Of a stretch of 64,000 nucleotides of DNA, positions 18,592-27,629 are shown piece by piece. Positions within the stretch are counted from its first letter, which is position 1. Each line of letters starts with the position of its first letter. The stretch comes from Mycobacterium sp. D16Q14 (GTDB taxonomy: Bacteria; Actinomycetota; Actinomycetes; Mycobacteriales; Mycobacteriaceae). The notes below the pieces were generated by a model that saw nothing but the letters and a program-made list of their open reading frames with translations, ran no database searches and was not told where the DNA came from. Where the stretch lies: assembly GCA_002013415.1 (NCBI GenBank), contig MAEX01000001.1, forward strand, positions 248,001-312,000, in the 5' to 3' direction. Made by a program: the position numbers and the translations under genes.

Positions 18592-19176
18592 TTATGCCTT
18601 GGCCGCCTTCGCTTTTGCCGCAGCCTTCATTTCCTTCTTATGGGCGCGCACCAGCCCGAGCGACTCGCCATCTACGACGTCCGCAACCGACAGGTGGGTG
18701 TCCTTCTCGCCGTAGTTTCCGGCGGCCTTGCGCCAATCCTTGGGCTGAACGCCGTACTGCTTGCCTAGCAGCGCCACAAAGATCTTGGCCTTCTGCTCAC
18801 CGAAACCAGGCAGCGCCTTGAGCCGCTTAAGCAGCTCGGCCCCGTTCGGATCGCCCGTCTTCCAGATGTTCTCGGCGCGGCCGTCGTACTCATCGACGAT
18901 CTCCTGCGCGAGCACCTGGACACGCTTAGCCATCGAGCCGGGGAAGCGATGGATCGCGGGCCGTTCAGAACATAAGGCCACAAATTTATCAGGGTCGTAC
19001 TCGGCGATCTGGTGCGCGTCGATACCGCCGATCCGGTCCGCGATCTTCTTGGGCCCAGCGAAGGCCACTTCCATAGGAATCTGTTGATCGAGGAGCATCG
19101 CTATCAAAAGCGCTAGTGGATTCTCCTCCAGCAACTCATCGGCGGCCGGGTCCTGTGCTAGCTGCAATTTCGCCAA
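18592..19176 (-). CDS. HhH-GPD-type base excision DNA repair protein
   Basis: Protein of 194 residues with the helix-hairpin-helix GPD pattern (LKALPGFGEQKAKIFVALLG near residues 118-137), resembling Rv1156. It probably acts as a DNA glycosylase, but the damage recognised is unknown. The C-terminus is an Ala/Lys-rich tail (HKKEMKAAAKAKAAKA). Start TTG at 19176 is well supported by AAGGAAGGA eight bases upstream. Convergent with the Ala/Pro-rich gene. Confidence 0.85.
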   Translation of the reverse strand: MAKLQLAQDPAADELLEENPLALLIAMLLDQQIPMEVAFAGPKKIADRIGGIDAHQIAEYDPDKFVALCSERPAIHRFPGSMAKRVQVLAQEIVDEYDGRAENIWKTGDPNGAELLKRLKALPGFGEQKAKIFVALLGKQYGVQPKDWRKAAGNYGEKDTHLSVADVVDGESLGLVRAHKKEMKAAAKAKAAKA

Positions 19177-19283
19177 TGTGACATTCCTTCCTTCTGAACT
19201 TTGACAACCCGAGCGGTGCTAGGCTACGGCAACTTGGGCGACCAAGATCACAGTGTTCGGGGAGGCTGCCGCTGTCAGGCCAA

Positions 19284-19577
19284 TTGGACGTTGATCTAGA
19301 GGCGTTGCGCAAGCTATCGCCGGAATTACGAGAACAGGCCCACAAGCTATGCAGCCGGGCCGCCAACCCGACCAGGGTCGAAGCCGGGGATGCCCCATCG
19401 CTGACCGCAGTGAGACGACTCGTCACCGAAGTCATTCCCGAATTGCAGCGCATGTTTGCGGCACGCTGCGTGAACATGGCCGACCTGTCCGAGCAAGCAC
19501 AGGCCCGGTTCGGGGACACCGAAGAATACGTGCGACAGACCATTCTTTCCGCCGCATCGCTGTCGAGGCCGCAATGA
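19284..19577 (+). CDS. EspC-like ESX secretion-associated protein
   Basis: About 97-101 residues, helical, with the EspC/DUF2580-like opening LDVDLEALRKLSPELREQAHKL and a Gly-poor, WXG100-like helical hairpin. Such proteins are small partners or substrates of ESX secretion. The usual start would be TTG 19284, but GGGGAGG at 19259-19265 sits 18 bases away. A CTG at 19272 in frame is at ideal spacing and would add SGQL, giving the usual few residues before L-x-V-D. Its TGA overlaps the next ATG (ATGA), so the pair is coupled. It is paralogous in arrangement to 33564-36241. Confidence 0.7.
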   Translation: MDVDLEALRKLSPELREQAHKLCSRAANPTRVEAGDAPSLTAVRRLVTEVIPELQRMFAARCVNMADLSEQAQARFGDTEEYVRQTILSAASLSRPQ

Positions 19578-20602
19578 AGTCGGAGTACTCGGCGAGAAGG
19601 TTGCTGACCAACCACCCCGAACAGTCGATCGTGCCGTTGCGCCAGGCGATGCTCGCCGCCACCGAACTGCAGCACCGCGCGCAGGACTACAAGCACTCGA
19701 TAGACAGACCCGGCGGCCTGCCCTGGGACGGTGAAACCGCCCGCGCGATCCAGGACACCGCCGCCAGCGACGAGAAGACGATCTACCTGGCCACCCAGGT
19801 GCTACTCGATGACGCCCCGAAGGCCTTGGTCACCTTGGAGTTTCAGTCGATCGAATATCGCCGCGAGGCGGTGGACCTGTACAACGAGGCCACCGACCAC
19901 GGCTACACGGTGGCCGAGGACCTCACCGCCAGCTGGATCATGCAGCCCCACACCAGCGCGGAGGTCATCGAGAAGGCGAACCAGAACGCCGTGAAGTTCA
20001 CACGCATGATGCGGAAGGCTTACGACAAGTGGTGGGCAGCCGAACTGGAGGCCCAGCACCAGATCGACGCCATTTGCGATGAGCTGGCGGCCTCGTTCAA
20101 TCCGTTCAGCGGGCTGACCTCCACACAGGGAAATCGGGACGGCGAGCACTTCCAGGCGGACAGCCAGCGCGATCAAAGTGTGTTGAGCCGCGTCAACGCG
20201 GCATCGCTGTTGGACGATCGGCAGCTCAAGGACCTCGCCGCGGGTAAGAGCGTCACCATCCCGTCCAACCAGCTGCAGTATCTGTACGAATTCGCACAGT
20301 CCTTCGATGGCAAATCCGCCACCGAGATCGCCGCCATCAAAGCCGGACTACCCGAGGAATCGCGCGAAGCGATGACGCGGGCGTTCGATCTGGTAGCCAA
20401 CAATCAGGTCAAATCCGGCGTGCCCTTCACCGACGGCGCCCTGAAGAACTTCATTCCCGACATCGGCTCCGAGCCGCGTCTTCCGGATGGCATCGTCAGC
20501 GAGACCATCCACTTGCCTCCGGTCGAGCCCACCGATGCGGAGAAGTTCCTTCGCGCGGTCAACCAGCAGTACGGGGATGAGTCGGCGCGCAGAAGCGTGT
20601 GA
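19574..20602 (+). CDS. Short TPR-region protein (342 aa), paralogue of the 775-aa protein
   Basis: Residues 1-200 are helical (ESX/WXG-like, with YDKWWAAELEAQHQ). From about V207 comes a domain, VNAASLLDDRQLKDLAAGKS through FDLVANNQVKSG, that aligns with residue 201 onwards of the 775-aa protein at 33914 (VQAASILSPEQIADRDAGRP through GNALQMMGSNQ). After a common P/L-rich stretch the protein simply ends near residue 342, so the 450-residue C-terminal region of the long paralogue is missing. Start ATG 19574 overlaps the EspC-like stop. Function unknown; likely secreted with its partner. Confidence 0.72.
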   Translation: MKSEYSARRLLTNHPEQSIVPLRQAMLAATELQHRAQDYKHSIDRPGGLPWDGETARAIQDTAASDEKTIYLATQVLLDDAPKALVTLEFQSIEYRREAVDLYNEATDHGYTVAEDLTASWIMQPHTSAEVIEKANQNAVKFTRMMRKAYDKWWAAELEAQHQIDAICDELAASFNPFSGLTSTQGNRDGEHFQADSQRDQSVLSRVNAASLLDDRQLKDLAAGKSVTIPSNQLQYLYEFAQSFDGKSATEIAAIKAGLPEESREAMTRAFDLVANNQVKSGVPFTDGALKNFIPDIGSEPRLPDGIVSETIHLPPVEPTDAEKFLRAVNQQYGDESARRSV

Positions 20603-20732
20603 GCCCCGGGCCCCTGGACCCCAGCCCGGTCGGGTGAACACCTAACAAACCAGCGCGAGAAACCCCACGGCCGTGACTCGGCTCTCATTAGGCTCTCCCA
20701 GCACCCTGACAGGTACCCATAAGGAGCCAGCG

Positions 20733-21065
20733 TTGACCGCCATCGATCCTGCCGAGCTGCCCGCCGAACGAGCCCTGGAAATCCAGAGCAGCGCGGAATT
20801 TCAGGAACTCCGGAAAACATTGCGCCGCTTCGTCTTTCCCATGAGCGCGGTCTTCCTCGTGTGGTATGGCCTCTATGTGGTGCTGGGAGCCTTCGCGCAC
20901 GACTTCATGGCGATCAAGCTCCTCGGCAACGTCAACGTCGGACTCGTACTGGGCCTTGGCCAGTTCGTCACCACGTTCGTCATCACCGGCCTCTACGTCA
21001 GATTCGCCAACCGCGAGTTGGATCCCCGGGCCGCAGCCATCCGCGCCGAGGTGGAACAGGCATGA
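20733..21065 (+). CDS. DUF485 membrane protein, partner of the acetate-type symporter
   Basis: About 110 residues with two transmembrane segments (FVFPMSAVFLVWYGLYVVLG and VNVGLVLGLGQFVTTFVITGLYV) and the conserved F-A-N-R-E-L-D-P-R tail of the DUF485/YjcH family. The TTG at 20733 is chosen because AAGGAG lies at 20721-20726. The last codon overlaps the symporter ATG (ATGA). YjcH-type proteins accompany ActP symporters; their exact role is unknown. Confidence 0.9.
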   Translation: MTAIDPAELPAERALEIQSSAEFQELRKTLRRFVFPMSAVFLVWYGLYVVLGAFAHDFMAIKLLGNVNVGLVLGLGQFVTTFVITGLYVRFANRELDPRAAAIRAEVEQA

Positions 21066-22696
21066 CCACCCCATCGACGCTGGCGGCCGAGACCGTCGGC
21101 AATCCGGCCACCAACATCGCGATCTTCACCGCCTTCGTCGCCGTCACCCTCTACCTCGTCATCCGCGCCAGCGGCAGTAACAAGACCGCAGAGGGATTCT
21201 TCACCGGCGGCCGCGCCTTCTCCGGCCCTCAGAACGGCATCGCCATCGCCGGGGACTACCTGTCCGCCGCCAGCTTCCTCGGAATCGCCGGGGCCATCGC
21301 GGTATACGGATATGACGGCTTTCTGTACTCCATTGGATTCCTAGTGGCCTGGCTGGTGGCTCTGCTTCTGGTGGCCGAATTGCTACGCAACACAGGAAAA
21401 TTCACCATGGCCGATGTGCTGAGCTTCCGGCTCAAGCAGCGCCCGGTGCGACTGGCAGCGGCGACTTCCACGTTGACGGTGTCGCTGTTCTACCTCCTGG
21501 CGCAGATGGCAGGTGCCGGAGGTCTGGTGGCGCTCCTTCTCAATATCCACAGCAGACTGGGCCAGTCGATCGTCATCGGTGTGGTTGGCGTGCTCATGAT
21601 CGTCTACGTCCTGGTGGGCGGCATGAAGGGCACCACCTGGGTCCAAATCATCAAGGCGGTGTTGTTGATCACCGGCGCCGCACTCATGACGGGCGCGGTG
21701 CTGGCCAAGTTCGGCTTCAACGTCTCCGACATTCTCGGCGCCGCACAGCACGCCGTTTCTCACAGCCACACCAAAGGTGTTGCGTCACGCGATGTTCTAG
21801 CCCCGGGTGCGCAGTACGGCGGTTCGTTGACATCGAAGATCAACTTCCTGTCGCTCGGGCTCGCGCTGGTGCTGGGCACCGCGGGACTCCCCCACGTCCT
21901 GATGCGCTTCTACACCGTGCCCACCGCCAAGGAGGCTCGCCGATCGGTGGTGTGGGCGATCGGACTGATCGGCGCCTTCTACCTGTTCACCCTGGCGCTG
22001 GGCTACGGCGCCGCAGCACTCGTCGGACCCGATCGCATCCTGGCGGCGGCCGGTGGCCAGAACTCGGCTGCACCGCTGCTGGCCTTCGAGCTAGGCGGGG
22101 TGATCCTGCTTGCGGTCATCTCGGCGGTGGCGTTCGCGACCATTCTCGCGGTGGTGGCCGGACTAACGATCACCGCATCGGCATCATTCGCACATGACAT
22201 CTACGCCTCAGTCATCAAGGACCACAACGTCTCTGAAGGGGAACAGGTCCGGGTGTCACGGATCACAGCAGTGGTATTGGGTGTCATCGCGATCGGGCTC
22301 GGCATCTTGGCCAACGGTCAGAATGTCGCGTTCCTGGTGGCACTGGCCTTCGCGGTCGCGGCAGCGGCCAATCTGCCGACCATCGTTTTCTCGCTGTACT
22401 GGGCACGGTTCAACACCCGCGGCGCGCTGTGGAGCATGTACGGCGGATTGATCTCCACCATCGTGCTCATCGTCTTCTCCCCCGCTGTCTCCGGCGCAAA
22501 GACGGCGATGATCCCGGGCGCCGACTTCGCCTGGTTCCCGCTCGCCAATCCCGGCATCGTGTCGATTCCCCTGGCCTTCGTGCTCGGCATTGTCGGGACA
22601 CTGACCTCCAACGACAAGGGCAACCCGGGGCTGAACGCGGAGATGGAGGTGCGCTCCCTGACGGGCATCGGCGCGGAAAAGGCGATCGCCCAATGA
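21062..22696 (+). CDS. Solute:sodium symporter, cation/acetate (ActP/MctC) type
   Basis: Protein of 544 residues in the SSS family with about 13 transmembrane helices. Recognisable parts are FFTGGRAFSGPQNGIAIAGDYLSAASFLG near the N-terminus, the GLPHVLMRFYTVPTAKEARRSV segment typical of ActP/monocarboxylate symporters, and AAANLPTIVFSLYW. It probably imports acetate or other monocarboxylates with Na+ or H+. Overlaps the DUF485 gene by ATGA, as in actP operons. Which acid it prefers cannot be told from sequence. Confidence 0.92.
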   Translation: MTTPSTLAAETVGNPATNIAIFTAFVAVTLYLVIRASGSNKTAEGFFTGGRAFSGPQNGIAIAGDYLSAASFLGIAGAIAVYGYDGFLYSIGFLVAWLVALLLVAELLRNTGKFTMADVLSFRLKQRPVRLAAATSTLTVSLFYLLAQMAGAGGLVALLLNIHSRLGQSIVIGVVGVLMIVYVLVGGMKGTTWVQIIKAVLLITGAALMTGAVLAKFGFNVSDILGAAQHAVSHSHTKGVASRDVLAPGAQYGGSLTSKINFLSLGLALVLGTAGLPHVLMRFYTVPTAKEARRSVVWAIGLIGAFYLFTLALGYGAAALVGPDRILAAAGGQNSAAPLLAFELGGVILLAVISAVAFATILAVVAGLTITASASFAHDIYASVIKDHNVSEGEQVRVSRITAVVLGVIAIGLGILANGQNVAFLVALAFAVAAAANLPTIVFSLYWARFNTRGALWSMYGGLISTIVLIVFSPAVSGAKTAMIPGADFAWFPLANPGIVSIPLAFVLGIVGTLTSNDKGNPGLNAEMEVRSLTGIGAEKAIAQ

Positions 22697-22740
22697 TCCG
22701 GGCGGAATGAGACGGGCCCGCCCGTGACTTACATTGGGTT

Positions 22741-23949
22741 GTGATTGCCCGTCTGCGCCGTTCGGCCGCGTTCATCCTGCTGGCGTTTAGCTTCTCGGCG
22801 GTCATGATCGGCACCACCATGCCGACGCCGATGTATGCGCTGTACTCGCAGCAGATGCACTTTTCCGTGCTCACCACCACCGTTGTGTATGCCACCTACG
22901 CGGCCGGCGTGCTGTTCGCGCTGCTGCTGTTCGGCGGTTGGTCCGACGTTCTGGGCCGTCGCCCCCTATTGCTGACCGGCGCCGGATTCGCCATCCTCAG
23001 CTCGGTCATCTTCCTGTTCGTCGACTCGGTTCCGCTGCTGCTGATCGCCCGCATCGTCTCGGGGCTGTCCGCGGGGTTCTTCACCGGCGCGGCTACCGTC
23101 GCCGTCATCGAGGCGGCACCCGAACAATGGCGGGGACGAGCGGCCGCCGTGGCCACCATCGCCAACACCGGTGGCCTTGGGCTCGGACCGTTGGTGGCCG
23201 GCATCCTCGTTCAGTACGCGCCCTGGCCCACCCATCTGGCGTTCATCGTCCATATCGGACTCGTGTCCATCGCCGTAGTGGCTCTGCTCATGGCACCGGA
23301 GACCGCGCCGCAACACGGAACGCTTGGTGTGCAACGTCTTTCGCTACCTCCCCAGGTACGTGCGACATTCGCGGCCGCAGCGACAGCGGGTTTCGCCGGA
23401 TTCGCGGCCCTCGGCTCCTTCACGGCTGTGGCCCCCGGATTCCTGTCCGGGGTGCTCGGCATCGACAACCACGCGGTCGCCGGTGCAAGCGTCTTCCTCA
23501 CATTCGGATCCTCTTGTGTGGCACAGATTCTCATCCGGCAGGTGCCTGCGGCCAAGGCACTGATCCTTGGCTGCGCAATCCTGCTGACCGGGATGCTGCT
23601 CGTGGTGGTGGCCCTGCACACGTCGTCATTGCCCTGGTACCTGACCAGCGCGGTGGTGGTGGGCATCGGGCAGGGCATCAGTTTCAGCCGCGGACTGGCC
23701 TCCATCGCCGACCGCACGCCGGAGGACCATCGCGCGGAGGTGACCTCCAGCTACTTCGTCGTCGCCTATATCGGAATCGCCCTGCCGGTCATCGGCGAGG
23801 GCCTGGCCGCGCATGCGTGGGGACTACGCACCGCGGGGATCACGTTCGCGCTCGCGGTGGCCGCCCTGGCGGCGCTCTGCCTGATCGCGGTCATCTGGCA
23901 AGAACGCCCACGCCGAGAAGAAACCGCGGCGCCGGCGACCACCGGCTAA
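22741..23949 (+). CDS. MFS transporter
   Basis: Protein of 402 residues from GTG, with 12 predicted helices. The loop 2-3 motif is GGWSDVLGRRPLLL, matching the MFS signature G-x3-D-x2-G-R-R. SRGLASIADRTPEDHRAEVTSSYFVVAYIG is a typical C-domain segment. Most like drug/metabolite exporters or sugar-type MFS proteins; substrate unknown. Only 44 bases after the symporter, so it may be cotranscribed. Confidence 0.88.
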   Translation: MIARLRRSAAFILLAFSFSAVMIGTTMPTPMYALYSQQMHFSVLTTTVVYATYAAGVLFALLLFGGWSDVLGRRPLLLTGAGFAILSSVIFLFVDSVPLLLIARIVSGLSAGFFTGAATVAVIEAAPEQWRGRAAAVATIANTGGLGLGPLVAGILVQYAPWPTHLAFIVHIGLVSIAVVALLMAPETAPQHGTLGVQRLSLPPQVRATFAAAATAGFAGFAALGSFTAVAPGFLSGVLGIDNHAVAGASVFLTFGSSCVAQILIRQVPAAKALILGCAILLTGMLLVVVALHTSSLPWYLTSAVVVGIGQGISFSRGLASIADRTPEDHRAEVTSSYFVVAYIGIALPVIGEGLAAHAWGLRTAGITFALAVAALAALCLIAVIWQERPRREETAAPATTG

Positions 23950-24160
23950 TCAAGATCTGTTGCCGCTACACCCCATGACCACAGCTGCGGTGCCGAAAAA
24001 ATAGGTAGCACAGCACAGTTCGCACGCCCTACCTAGACGCTCGGGCCAGAAACCGTTCATCCGATAAGGGTTGTCCGGGCCGTGGATCGGCGCTAAGTTG
24101 TCGGCGGCCCCTGCCTACTCCGGGGTCGTTACCGGTCTTTTCAGAAGGAGTCGATGGGTC

Positions 24161-24619
24161 GTGCCTGAAGTCGTGCCGGATGACGGAGAAGCCCCAGTCA
24201 TTGTCAGCCTCGTCGATGCGGCGGTGCACATGTACGCCTCCGCCATCGACACCCTGCCCGAACCCACCGACCCCGAGTACGGCGAACGCGTTGGCGTCGT
24301 CCTGAGCGGGTTGCGAAAGCTCGAAGGCGCGATCTCAAAGGCGGCCGGCCGCAGCCGCGTCACGCCCTCAGTCATCGTCGCGCTGAGCGGCGTGCGCCAC
24401 CGATACGACGATCTCATGAAAGACGCGGCCAACAGCCCCAGCGCGACATTGGGCCAACGTCTCTACACCGCGCGCCGGCGGGCACGGCTCACCGCGCAGG
24501 AAACCGCCAATGGCGCCGGCCTGAAGGTCGGATTCCTGACGGCAGTCGAGTCCGAGGAATCCGTCACCGAGGACGAAGCCGCCAAGATCAAGGACCTCAT
24601 CGCCGCTCTCGGCGGCTAG
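24161..24619 (+). CDS. XRE-like helix-turn-helix protein
   Basis: About 152 residues from GTG 24161 with AGAAGGAG ten bases upstream. The N-terminal two thirds is an uncharacterised helical domain (VSLVDAAVHMYASAIDTLPEP). The C-terminal part is a degenerate XRE/Cro-type HTH (LGQRLYTARRRARLTAQETANGAGLKVGFLTAVESEESV). Likely a DNA-binding regulator; targets unknown. The 211 bases upstream carry no other gene that I can support. Confidence 0.75.
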   Translation: MPEVVPDDGEAPVIVSLVDAAVHMYASAIDTLPEPTDPEYGERVGVVLSGLRKLEGAISKAAGRSRVTPSVIVALSGVRHRYDDLMKDAANSPSATLGQRLYTARRRARLTAQETANGAGLKVGFLTAVESEESVTEDEAAKIKDLIAALGG

Positions 24620-24708
24620 TCCTACTCGCGAGGCCCAGGGGAAACTACCTAGCGAGGTCGCGTAGCGACGCGCTGTGTTGGTGATCGGCGCTCGACGACG
24701 CTAGGTGC

Positions 24709-26010
24709 ATGACGATGACTCTGGGCCTGCCCACCGCCAACGAGGTGGGTGCCGCTACTCCGGCAACGCGCGACCGCGCGCTTGATGTGATCCGAATCGT
24801 GTCACTGGTCGGTGTGGTCCTTGGGCACACCATCATGGCGGTGAGCGCCATCGACAACGGTGTGCTGCTGTGGGGCAACCTGCTCAACGGCCGCCCCGTT
24901 TTCCAGGCGTTGACCTGGGTTTTCCAGATCATGCCGCTGTTCTTCTTCGCAGGTGTCGCGGCCAGCGTGGGCTCCTGGAAGCCGGGCACCAGCTGGGGGT
25001 CCTGGCTCATGCATCGCTGCACCCGGCTGTACCGCCCGGTGTTCTACTACCTGGGCTTCTGGGCGGTGGCCCTGCTGATACTTCGGCAGATCCTGCCGCT
25101 ACACGTCTATGAGCCGGTCGCCGGTGTGAGCACCCAGCTGCTGTGGTTCCTCGGCGCCTATGTACTGGTACTGGCGGCGGTTCCGCTGCTGGCCCGCATC
25201 ACGACGACACGGAGCATGTTCACCGCGCTGGCGGGAATCTATCTGGGCATCGCCGCCATCGACGTGCTGCGGCTGGGCCTGGACGCGCCCAAGGGCATCG
25301 GATACGTGAACTTCGTGGTGTGGCTGCTGCCGGCGGTTTTGGGCGTGGGGTACCGCCGGCAGCTGATCACCCAGAAAGCCGCATTGATGCTGGCCGCAGC
25401 CGTATTCGCAGTCAACATCGCGCTGGTGACGTCCGGGCCGTACACGATCAGTCTGGTCGGCGTGGCCGGGCAGAAGGTGCCGAACATGATTCCGCCCTCG
25501 CTGGTACTGGCCGGGCACGCAATCGTCTTGTCCGCACTCGCCATCGCGGCGATGCCGGCCATCAATCGATGGGCTCAGCGCCCTCGGGTGTGGTGGGCCG
25601 TGGCCATCGGCAACTCGGGCGCGATGACGCTGTACCTCTGGCACATGCCCGCGCTGCTGGGCATGCACCTGGTGTTCGATTTCCTCGGATTCCCCCGATA
25701 CAACACCGCGGCACCGGATTTCATCGTGCTGTCGGTGCTTCAGGTGGCGACGATGGCCGTCCTGGTGACCGGGCTCTTCCTGGCCCTGCGACCGCTGGAA
25801 AACAACCCTCTGCCCGGCTGGGACGGTGGCTACGTCGCGCAGCCCGGTACGCGCAGTGCCGTCGTCGGGATAGCTCTGATGACCGCCGGCGGGTTCACCC
25901 TGGCCTCAGTCGTCTGGGGACTCAAGGGCTTTGGCCTTACGTGCTGGGTGGTTGCCCTGGCCGGGCTGATCATCGCCCGGGGGCTGGCCAACCAGAGGCG
26001 AGACGCTTAG
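24709..26010 (+). CDS. Acyltransferase family 3 membrane protein
   Basis: Protein of 433 residues with about ten transmembrane segments and the family hallmarks: RDRALDVIRIVSLVGVVLGH (catalytic-type His after R-x10-H spacing), an arginine pair in HRCTRLYRPVFYY, and ALYLWHMPAL-like TLYLWHMPALLG near the end. Members acylate sugars or lipids of the envelope. No SGNH domain is attached. Its 3' end overlaps the convergent DUF5302 gene by four bases. Confidence 0.85.
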   Translation: MTMTLGLPTANEVGAATPATRDRALDVIRIVSLVGVVLGHTIMAVSAIDNGVLLWGNLLNGRPVFQALTWVFQIMPLFFFAGVAASVGSWKPGTSWGSWLMHRCTRLYRPVFYYLGFWAVALLILRQILPLHVYEPVAGVSTQLLWFLGAYVLVLAAVPLLARITTTRSMFTALAGIYLGIAAIDVLRLGLDAPKGIGYVNFVVWLLPAVLGVGYRRQLITQKAALMLAAAVFAVNIALVTSGPYTISLVGVAGQKVPNMIPPSLVLAGHAIVLSALAIAAMPAINRWAQRPRVWWAVAIGNSGAMTLYLWHMPALLGMHLVFDFLGFPRYNTAAPDFIVLSVLQVATMAVLVTGLFLALRPLENNPLPGWDGGYVAQPGTRSAVVGIALMTAGGFTLASVVWGLKGFGLTCWVVALAGLIIARGLANQRRDA

Positions 26011-26192
26011 CCGCTCTTACGACGGAATTCGCGATGCGAGCCGGCCCGGCCATGTGCATGGGTCGGCTTGCTGGCGGTGTCCTTGTTGTCGGCGGCGGCG
26101 TTGGCCTTGTTGTTTTTACGGTCAAGTGCCTCGCGGAACCTGCGCTTGGCATCGTCCGCGGCCGAGTCGCCGCTCGCCTTCGAATCGGTCAT
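26007..26192 (-). CDS. DUF5302 family small protein
   Basis: Sixty-one residues from ATG 26192, with the family pattern DDAKRRFREALDRKN and the C-terminal signature HGRAGSHREFRRKSG. Highly charged and probably disordered. Function unknown. Convergent with the acyltransferase gene (stops overlap by four bases) and divergent from the methyltransferase gene at 26253. Confidence 0.8.
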   Translation of the reverse strand: MTDSKASGDSAADDAKRRFREALDRKNNKANAAADNKDTASKPTHAHGRAGSHREFRRKSG

Positions 26193-26252
26193 ACCCGTCA
26201 GCCTAACCATGGGACAGACCGATCGTCGCACCATTTCACTAGCATCAGCTTC

Positions 26253-27101
26253 ATGACCGAGTCTGCCCCTCTTCGCCCGGGTGGTTCATCGCGGATCAGC
26301 GGAGACAGCCTGGAGGGCGTCTCGGCGACCACCCTGTGGACACTGCACAACCGCGGCACCGAGGCGAAACGCCCGGACGGTGTGATTCAGGATCCGCTGG
26401 CCGCAGAGCTCTTCGACGCCATCGAGTACGACTATCGCAAGTTCGGCCGCCCGTCGCAGAGCCACGCCCTGCGGGCCCGGGCCTTCGACTCACAGGCCCG
26501 CGTGTACCTCGCGACGCATCCCCGGGCGGCGGTTGTCGCACTCGCAGAAGGCATGCAAACCAGCTTCTGGCGGTTGGGCGGCGCGGAATCCACAGCCCAA
26601 TTCACTTGGTACTCCGTCGATCTGCCACCGGTGATGGAGTTACGCAGCAAGCTGTTGCCCAAGAATGAACGGATTGTCGAGCTGGCCCAGTCCGCCCTGG
26701 ACCTGAGCTGGATGGATCGGGTCGACGGCTCAGACGGCGTGTTCATCACGGCCGAGGGGCTACTCATGTATCTGCAACCGGAGGAATCGCTTGGGCTAAT
26801 CGAGGCCTGCGCCAAGCGTTTTCCCGGCGGACAGATGATGTTCGACAACATCCCGCACTGGTTCAGCAGGCGGACCCTGCAGGGGTTCACGTTGTCGGAC
26901 CGCTACGTGGCCCCACCCATGCCGTTCGCGCTGACACCCGATGAAGGCGAGACGCTCATCTCCGTTCCGGGAGTGACGGCCGCCATCGACATACCGCTGC
27001 ATCCCGGGCGCGGAATCTGGAAATTCGTCAACTCCAAGCGCCTGGATCGCGGGTTTCTGCGCCGGACTCGCCCGTCCATGACGCTCCTACAGTTCGGATA
27101 G
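26253..27101 (+). CDS. SAM-dependent methyltransferase, leucine carboxyl methyltransferase-like (copy 1)
   Basis: Protein of 282 residues. The LCMT/PPM1-type pattern is seen in ISGDSLEGVSATTLWTLHNRGTEAKRPDGVIQDPLA, AVVALAEGMQTSFWRLG (SAM-binding glutamate/Gly loop), WYSVDLPPVMELR and FITAEGLLMYLQPEES. It ends SMTLLQFG. Its sister gene at 27630 has the same plan and ending. Two bases separate it from the DUF1697 gene. The substrate is unknown; polyketide or secondary-metabolite O-methylation is typical for bacterial relatives. Confidence 0.85.
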   Translation: MTESAPLRPGGSSRISGDSLEGVSATTLWTLHNRGTEAKRPDGVIQDPLAAELFDAIEYDYRKFGRPSQSHALRARAFDSQARVYLATHPRAAVVALAEGMQTSFWRLGGAESTAQFTWYSVDLPPVMELRSKLLPKNERIVELAQSALDLSWMDRVDGSDGVFITAEGLLMYLQPEESLGLIEACAKRFPGGQMMFDNIPHWFSRRTLQGFTLSDRYVAPPMPFALTPDEGETLISVPGVTAAIDIPLHPGRGIWKFVNSKRLDRGFLRRTRPSMTLLQFG

Positions 27102-27103
27102 CC

Positions 27104-27625
27104 ATGACCAGATATGCCGCCCTGCTGCGCGGAGTCAACGTCGGTGGCATCACGATGAAGATGGCCGATGTCCGAGATGCTCTCGAGGCCGACGGATTTA
27201 CCGGTGTCACAACAATTCTCGCCAGCGGAAACGTGCTGCTGGACTCAGCCGAATCCGCCTCCGCGGTCAAGGAACGGCTGCAGCGGGTACTCTGCGATCG
27301 CTTCGGATACGAGGCCTGGGTGCTGGTGTACGACGTGGGCACGATCAGCAGCATCATCGATGCGTTCCCGTGGGAGCCGGAGATCGAGGGCGTGCACTCC
27401 TACGTGATGTTCTGCAGCGACCCCGCGGTGCTCTCCGAGCTGGCCGCCCTCGGTGGCGAGCTCGACGACAGCGAACGCATCGCCGCCGGCGACGGTGTGC
27501 TGTATTGGCAGGTGCCCAAGTCACAGACCCTGGCCAGCCCCATCGGCAAGACGATGGGTAAGAAGCGGTACAAGTCGACGACGACCACCCGCAACCTGAG
27601 AACGTTGCACAAACTCGTTCGCTAG
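27104..27625 (+). CDS. DUF1697 family protein
   Basis: Protein of 173 residues starting RYAALLRGVNVGGI, the DUF1697 signature, with ASGNVLLDS in the middle and KTMGKKRYKSTTTTRNLRTLHKL at the end. Function unknown. Sits between two homologous methyltransferase genes with gaps of two and four bases, so the three are one operon. Confidence 0.88.
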   Translation: MTRYAALLRGVNVGGITMKMADVRDALEADGFTGVTTILASGNVLLDSAESASAVKERLQRVLCDRFGYEAWVLVYDVGTISSIIDAFPWEPEIEGVHSYVMFCSDPAVLSELAALGGELDDSERIAAGDGVLYWQVPKSQTLASPIGKTMGKKRYKSTTTTRNLRTLHKLVR

Positions 27626-27629
27626 TACT

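Noticed and set aside
19201..19230. TTGACA with TAGGCT as a promoter for the EspC-like gene
   Set aside because: Spacing is only 13 bases; a -10 at 18 bases (TACGGC) is poor. Not reported as a site.
24002..24035. Short inverted repeat TAGGTAG/CTACCTA after the MFS gene
   Set aside because: Seven-base arms with a 20-base loop; weak as terminator or operator.
25143..26252. Upstream part of a 652-codon frame leading into the methyltransferase at 26253
   Set aside because: It shadows the acyltransferase in another frame; the methyltransferase begins at ATG 26253.
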